Below the pieces are notes generated by a model that saw only the letters and a list, made by a program, of their open reading frames with translations, was not told the DNA's origin and did not search any database. Source: Leucaena leucocephala (lineage: Eukaryota > Streptophyta > Magnoliopsida > Fabales > Fabaceae). From it: a stretch of DNA of 64,000 nt. Location of the stretch: contig CM073569.1 of assembly GCA_037074615.1 (NCBI GenBank), positions 3,788,001 through 3,852,000 of the forward strand, written 5' to 3'. Below, one piece after another: positions 58,671 through 64,000 of the stretch (positions are counted from its first letter, which is position 1; each line of letters opens with the position of its first letter). Position numbers and translations under genes: made by a program.

Positions 58671-60290
58671 ATGTCGAAGGGAGAGGAAGCAGTGAAGCTT
58701 CTGGGTGCATGGGCGAGTCCCTTTGTGATGAGTTATCGCATTGCTCTGACCATTAAGTCAGTGAGTTATGAGTTCCTTCAAGAGAATTTGGGATCCAAGA
58801 GCGAGCTTTTGCTTCAGTCCAATCCTGTTCACAAGAAAGTCCCAGTTCTCATTCATGGCGATAAGACTATTTGTGAGTCTCTCATTATTGTCGAGTATGT
58901 CGACCAAGTCTGGTCTTCTGGCCCTTCTATTCTTCCTCCTCATCCCCACGATCGTGCCGTTGCTCGTTTCTGGGCTGCCTATCTTGACGACAGGGTACTT
59001 TTTATTCTTTACGCTATATTATCATATAACAAGCCATCTATATATACATATATATTCTTTGGAGTCAAAATATCGACTTCAGGAGATTTCATAGTCATTT
59101 ACCGTTTATTTATTTAAAAAACAATTAAAGACTACCAAGAGTTTTTGGCTCAATTGGCAACTCACACCTTCTTGAAGAAAGATTGTGAGATCAAACCCAA
59201 AGTGCAATAATAATATGTTTGTCTTTCTTTTTTTTTTTAATTTTTATATAGCTATTTGATTATGTTAATTCAATTATTATAGACTTCAATTGAAATATAT
59301 TTTATACATTCACATAAATTTAAATTTAAAAATTTATATTTAAATAGCTAAAATTCTTTGTATTAGATCAACATATCTCGCCTGAAATAATAATATCAAG
59401 TTTGGAGTGAAGCCAATATATAAAATTGAAAATTAACTGCCTGTTTGGAAGGCGCGATTATTTTGCCCAGAATGTATTATTAAATTTTTATATGTACGTT
59501 TTTCTTTAAATTTAAAGATAAGAGTATATAATTAAGAAACTTTTCTTAAAACATATGATTCCCTTATAATTTTTTTGAAGATCTGCTGTTCTGCACATAA
59601 TTAAATTGTCCGTTTAAACCAATATGATCTTTACGTTATTTCCACCTTAAATCAAGATATATTCTGAAATTCAAACCAAATTAAAATACGTCTGAAGTGA
59701 GAAAAAGATTAAAAGAGTATGAATTCATATAATATGAGATCAAGATCCCCTCAAATACACCTTAATCTATATTTAAGGTAAAGTTAATTAATTCAAATCA
59801 AAGGATGTGAGTTTTCAAGTACCCACTCCTCTTTTTCTTTACCTAATTTGGGTCGGATAATTTATTTAAGTATTTATTGGGGAATTAATTAATATAGCAC
59901 TCATAATTAATGTTGAGTGTGTAGTGGTTCCCTGCAATGAAATCCGTGGGTGCTGCAAAAGGAGACGAAGAGAGGAAGGCTTCTATACAGCAATTAGAAG
60001 AAGGATTCGCATTAATGGAGAGTGCTTATCACAGCATTAGCAAAGGCAAGCCCTTCTTTGGTGGTGACCGGGTCGGGTATCTGGATATTGCTTTGGGGTG
60101 CTTCCTCGGGTGGCTGCGGGTCACCGAGTCATTTGCCGGGTTCAAATTGTTGGACCACACCAAGACACCGGGTCTGGCCCAATGGGCTGAAAGATTCTGT
60201 GCTGATGAAGCTGTGAAGCATGTAATGCCTGAAACTGACAAGCTTCGCGAGTTCGCCAAGAAGCTTATGGCAAAAATGGCATCAAACTAG
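58671..60290 (+). CDS. tau-class glutathione S-transferase 1 (GSTU17-like)
   Basis: Tau GSTs conjugate glutathione to electrophiles or carry it in peroxide and flavonoid handling in the cytosol. Exons 58671-58994 and 59925-60290 join at a phase-0 intron, the standard position for the class, giving 229 residues. The N-terminal thioredoxin-like domain has the catalytic Ser16 in WASPF, the G-site cis-Pro motif KVPVL and ESLIIVEY. Exon 2 starts WFPAMKSV and encodes the helical domain, with GKPFFGGDRVGYLDIALGC and the C-terminal AKKLMAKM. The wording is close to Arabidopsis GSTU17. It is first in a head-to-tail array of three, about 1.06 kb before the second. The 930-bp intron includes a tRNA-like patch near 59150-59200. 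Confidence 0.92.
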
Positions 60291-61245
60291 TAGTTGAGTT
60301 GCACATCGATGCAATGGCTTGTGTCTTGTGTCTATCGTTATGCCTAATTACTGAGGCTTTGTCTTTGTCTGTTTGTCGCCTCTCTTAATAATAAAATTTC
60401 CCATTAATATTTTCTCACGCCTTCTTTATTTTAGTCATCGATAGGCTTTGTCCCGGGACGTGCAATTTCTTTATTTTTACATTTAAAGAGACAGATGGAA
60501 CTTGCGACTTATAGGGAAGTTTTCATCCTACTCCCTCTGGTAATAAAAACTCGATTATAGTGTAAATTATACTATAAATAGATCTTATATTTAGGGTCAG
60601 AGCGACTATTAAGCTATAAGGCTATTGACAAATGTATAAATTCTTAAACTAATAAATAATAAAATGTCCTTTGTATTTTTAAACATATTACTTGGCATAT
60701 TTTTTTCAATATGGAGATATTTTAGAAAAAAAATTATTGATTACACCCTAAAAGAATAAAAAATGTCTTGTATTTTTAAACATATTGGTACTTCACAAAA
60801 AATGCCCTATAATTTTAAAGGAGGGAGCATGAATTGTTGAATTAATGACTGTGTGATTGAAGGTGGTGGTGCGATTATTTATTATGCATTTGATGTGACT
60901 TGAGAAAAGGCCATTAAAACCAATTACATCCTTTCAACAAATAAGAAATTATTCGGTATGTTGTCAAGTCATGACCATAAAATCAATATTTTTATTAGTA
61001 GACCTAATGTGCAATCGACTCTGTAATTGTTTGCTTTCTTAGGCATGTAATCGAGACCAATATCATTTAATCAGGCATTTGATCTTTTGTGTGTGTGTGT
61101 GTAGATGTTGACCATTTCGTGACGAGAAGAGTCATTCTTTACAACTCTCATGGCATAGAATAAATCACTTTATTTTCTTTATGGCTCTTGGTGCATACCC
61201 AGAATCATAATATTTGAAAATGACAAAGGAGAGAGTTAAACAAAA

Positions 61246-61288
<43 letters not shown>

Positions 61289-61348
61289 TAACAAATGATC
61301 GAACCAACTTGTGTGTGATTATATCGTCCAAGTTTCTCCATCTTGGTG
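60291..61348. other. spacer between GST 1 and GST 2
   Basis: It holds the 3' end of GST 1 (AATAATAAAA signal near 60390) and a likely Stowaway fragment opening CTACTCCCTCTGGT at about 60530. A (GT)n run lies near 61090, and an (AT)n tract of about 35 bases (61252-61286) ends some 60 bp before the next ATG. Confidence 0.5.
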
Positions 61349-62404
61349 ATGGCGGGGAGTAGTGAGCTGAAGCTTCTGGGGAGATGGTCGAGCCCTTTTT
61401 CGATGAGGGCGACGATTGCTCTGAACATCAAATCTCTTGAATATGAACACTTGGAAGAACACTTCAACCCTAAGAGCGATCTTCTTCTTCAGTCCAACCC
61501 AGTCTACACCCTAGTCCCAGTTCTTCTCCACCATGGCAAACCCATCTGTGAATCCCTCATTATAGTCCAATACATCCACGAGACTTGGCCCTCTGGCCCC
61601 TCCATCCTCCCCTCCGATGCGTATGATCGCTCACTCGCTCGATTCTGGGCTGCTTACATCGACGACAAGGTAATTTTCCCAGAAAAAATCCTTGTATTTT
61701 CCATCCATTTCTAAGCTCGTACTTAAATTAAGGGTTAATGTGCAAAAGTACTCGCGAAATATTTCCTCGTACATGAACAAAACTCCTATTTCCGTTACGT
61801 TGACTGTTTGCAGAGAGAGACAGAGAACCTATTTACCATTCACGGAAATGGGAGTTTTCCCTGTTTTATGGAAGGTTCATGTGTATTTTTACGCTCAGTA
61901 AACTTTATGATGCCAGATGCAAAGATATATTTCATGAGTACTTTTGCACGTTAACTCTTTAATTTATTGCTTCCTTGCTTGGTCATTCTTTCTGAATAAG
62001 AGTTGTTTCTTTAATGGTGATAGTGGTTTCCTTCAATGGAAAACATTATGACTGTGGAAGATGAGGAGTCAAGGAAGCCGTACTATGAGACAATGGACGA
62101 GGTGGTTGGGAGGATAGAGGATGCGTTTGGGAAAATCAGCGAAGGAAAACCGTTTTTTGGCGGAGACCAGATTGGATTCATTGACATTGTTTTCGGAAGT
62201 ACACTGGGTTGGCTCAGTGTTGTAGAAACTTTATATGGACGAAAGTTTCTTGTTGAAGCCAAAGCTCCATCTTTGGTGAAATGGGCTGAGAGATTTGCTG
62301 CTGATCCTTCTGTGAATGGTCTCATACCTGAAACTGATAAACTCATAGAGCTTGCCAAGGTCCTTCAGATCAAATGGAGAGCTGCCGCAATTACCAACAA
62401 GTAG
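61349..62404 (+). CDS. tau-class glutathione S-transferase 2
   Basis: Exons 61349-61669 and 62024-62404 give 233 residues; the ATG at 61349 is the first in frame. The active-site Ser lies in GRWSSPFSM, and the G-site runs LVPVLLHHGKPICESLIIVQY. Exon 2 starts WFPSMENI and contains GKPFFGGDQIGFIDIVFG and LVKWAERFAADPSV. The protein is closer to GST 3 than to GST 1 in the exon 2 part (FGSTLGWL, GLIPETDKL). The intron is 354 bp. Confidence 0.92.
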
Positions 62405-63163
62405 AATTAACGGCTGTGTTTTAATTTTGCTGGTGTAAAATATAATGAATGTTCTTATGTTGTTGTACGGCTAAAATAAAAATGATGATCTATATTGTTC
62501 TGGGTGTTTCTTAATTACAAGTTTGCTTGAATTTTCTTCTCTTTTGGTCTGTGTAGTGTTGTAGTAGTTAATAAGTGCTTTGGATTTGATTAGATGATTT
62601 CAGAGTCAAATATGGTTGTCTTGATGCTATTTGAAGAAATAACATGTCTGCAATATAATGTACTTTTCAAAATCTGAGTAACACTTGATCTCTTTCTAAG
62701 GTCAGTTTTTCTGATACTTTCTATTTTCTAATCTTCTTTAATTAAACTACTCAAATTTAATCTAAACAAATTAGAATTTATTATATTACTAATTTTAATT
62801 TTTAAAATTCAAAAATATATTTTACCCCATTTAAGATATAAATAATTAATACTAGAAATTAATAAAAAAAGTTACTAAAATTCATTCAAATCATCAACGT
62901 TAAACACAGTACTCCTATATACGACTAGATAAAATATCCAAATCAAATCCGGACAATGAGTGGCAGAGATTATAGTAGAAAGTCAAAGAGATAATTATTG
63001 TTTCCACACTGTTCTCAGCCCATATCCCGTTCTGTTATGGCAGCTCCGTGAATTGTACCTATTAAATTTGACATTCACACTCAATAATTTTCCTACATAA
63101 ACACCTCGTACTTGTATTGGCTTCACAATTATATTTCTCCCTCACAGTTTATCCTTGTTCCTC
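62405..63163. other. spacer between GST 2 and GST 3
   Basis: This has the 3' end of GST 2 (AAAATAAAAATG near 62474), AT-rich sequence and about 150 bases of GST 3 promoter and leader. No repeat or extra gene is seen. Confidence 0.5.
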
Positions 63164-63957
63164 ATGGCCAACACTAACCTCAAGCTTCTGGGTGCTTGGT
63201 TCAGTCCATTCCCTTTGAGGGTTAAGATTGCCCTCAACATCAAATCTCTGCAATATGAAAACGTTGAAGAGACCTTTAACCCTAAAAGCGAGCTTCTTCT
63301 GCAGTCAAATCCTGTGTACCAGAAAATCCCAGTCCTCCTTCACGGAGACAAACCCATCTGTGAATCCAGAATCATCGTCGAATACATAGACGAGGTTTGG
63401 AGCTCTGGTCCCTCCATCTTACCAGAAGATTCTTACGATCGAGCCATGGCTCGTTTCTGGTCTGCCTACATCGATGACAAGGTATTCAATTCTTAATTTC
63501 TCTCTTCAGATCCTTCATCTTATTAATTACTGTTACGTTATTATCTTTGGTTAATACTGATGAATTTCACTTGGGATAGCTTCTTGTGGCCATGATAAAA
63601 GCTGTTTTTGAAGAAGATGAAGAAGCTAGGATGCCATACTTGGAGGAAGTGGACGATGCGCTTGTGAGAATGGAAGGTGAGTTGCAGAAACGATGCAGAG
63701 AGAAAGGGAAGGGATTATTTTTTGGGGGAGAAGAGATTGGGTTGGTTGATATTAGTTTTGGGAGCTTGCTGGGTATGTTGAGAGTGATAGAGACGATGCA
63801 TGGAAGAAAGATGATTGTTGAAGAGAAGCATCCTTGTTTGGTGAAATGGGCAGAGAGATTCGAGTCTGATCCTAACGTGAAGGGTTTGATACCTGACACT
63901 GAGAAACTCATTGCTCTTCAGATGAAATCGAAAGCTGCTGCTGCTTCTGCAAAGTAA
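63164..63957 (+). CDS. tau-class glutathione S-transferase 3
   Basis: Exons 63164-63481 and 63580-63957 give 231 residues across a short 98-bp phase-0 intron. The start is MANTNLKLLGAWFSPF, with the catalytic Ser in WFSPF, then IPVLLHGDKPICESRIIVEY; Arg replaces the Leu usual after ES. Exon 2 opens LLVAMIKAVFEED instead of the WFP opening of its two neighbours. It has a small basic insertion, KRCREKGKGLFFGGEE, at the usual GKPFFGG site. The stop is 43 bp from the window end and the gene is complete. It has the same orientation as GST 1 and 2, so unequal crossing-over is the likely origin of the array. Confidence 0.9.
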
Positions 63958-64000
63958 TGGAACTCGTTTATTACAATGATCAAGCTTTCTTAGTGAGATT

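Noticed and set aside
62083..62358. Minus-strand frame opposite GST 2 exon 2
   Set aside because: It is an antisense shadow; similar mirror frames occur opposite GST 1 and GST 3.
1..64000. CRISPR array, operon or bacterial defence system
   Set aside because: No regularly spaced direct repeats with unique spacers and no prokaryotic gene layout. Spliced genes show a plant nuclear genome.

Overview
This is a nuclear window from a flowering plant, almost certainly a eudicot. The signs are split genes with AT-rich introns, a CLE peptide gene, a P4-ATPase of the ALA3 type, a tandem array of tau-class glutathione S-transferases, tRNA-derived SINEs and many small fold-back (MITE) transposons. Nothing in the sequence lets me name the species. 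No bacterial, organellar or viral block was seen.

Layout. 1-2192: intergenic, with a 552-bp Mutator-type MITE. 2193-3022 (-): a CLE25-like peptide precursor whose last exon is only 40 nt. 3023-11395: intergenic, with an Au-like SINE and MITEs. 11396-14488 (+): 5-formyltetrahydrofolate cyclo-ligase, 7 exons. 15566-25641 (-): ALA3-type phospholipid flippase, a 10-kb gene whose introns hold at least three MITEs. 26889-28620 (+): a small putative plastid membrane protein, divergent from ALA3 across a 1.25-kb shared promoter region. 29430-31402 (-): a bHLH transcription factor of the bHLH79/BPE type. 31403-36410: AT-rich intergenic with another Mutator-type MITE. 36411-39109 (+): an 11-exon, 335-residue coiled-coil protein I do not recognise, with an E2F site, a telo-box and a GGCCCA element upstream and one GC-AG intron. 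39110-48254: transposon-rich intergenic with two tandem SINEs of different age. 48255-51744 (+): an EDR2/DUF1336-domain protein with an N-myristoylation signal. 52474-54402 (-): an intron-less secreted leucine-rich repeat protein. 57040-57979 (-): a frameshifted GUB_WAK_bind pseudogene. 58339-58408 (+): a decayed tRNA-Gly. 58671-63957 (+): three tandem tau GST genes.

The genes do not form one pathway; this is an ordinary gene-moderate euchromatic segment. The GST trio is the only local gene family. Exon boundaries come from reading-frame continuity, GT/GC-AG signals and recalled family sequences. I could run no alignment or expression check. I see no undescribed system with several cooperating genes. 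The least explained gene is the coiled-coil protein at 36.4-39.1 kb, and the best structural curiosities are the palindromic elements, the decayed SINE pair and the frameshifted receptor-like gene.
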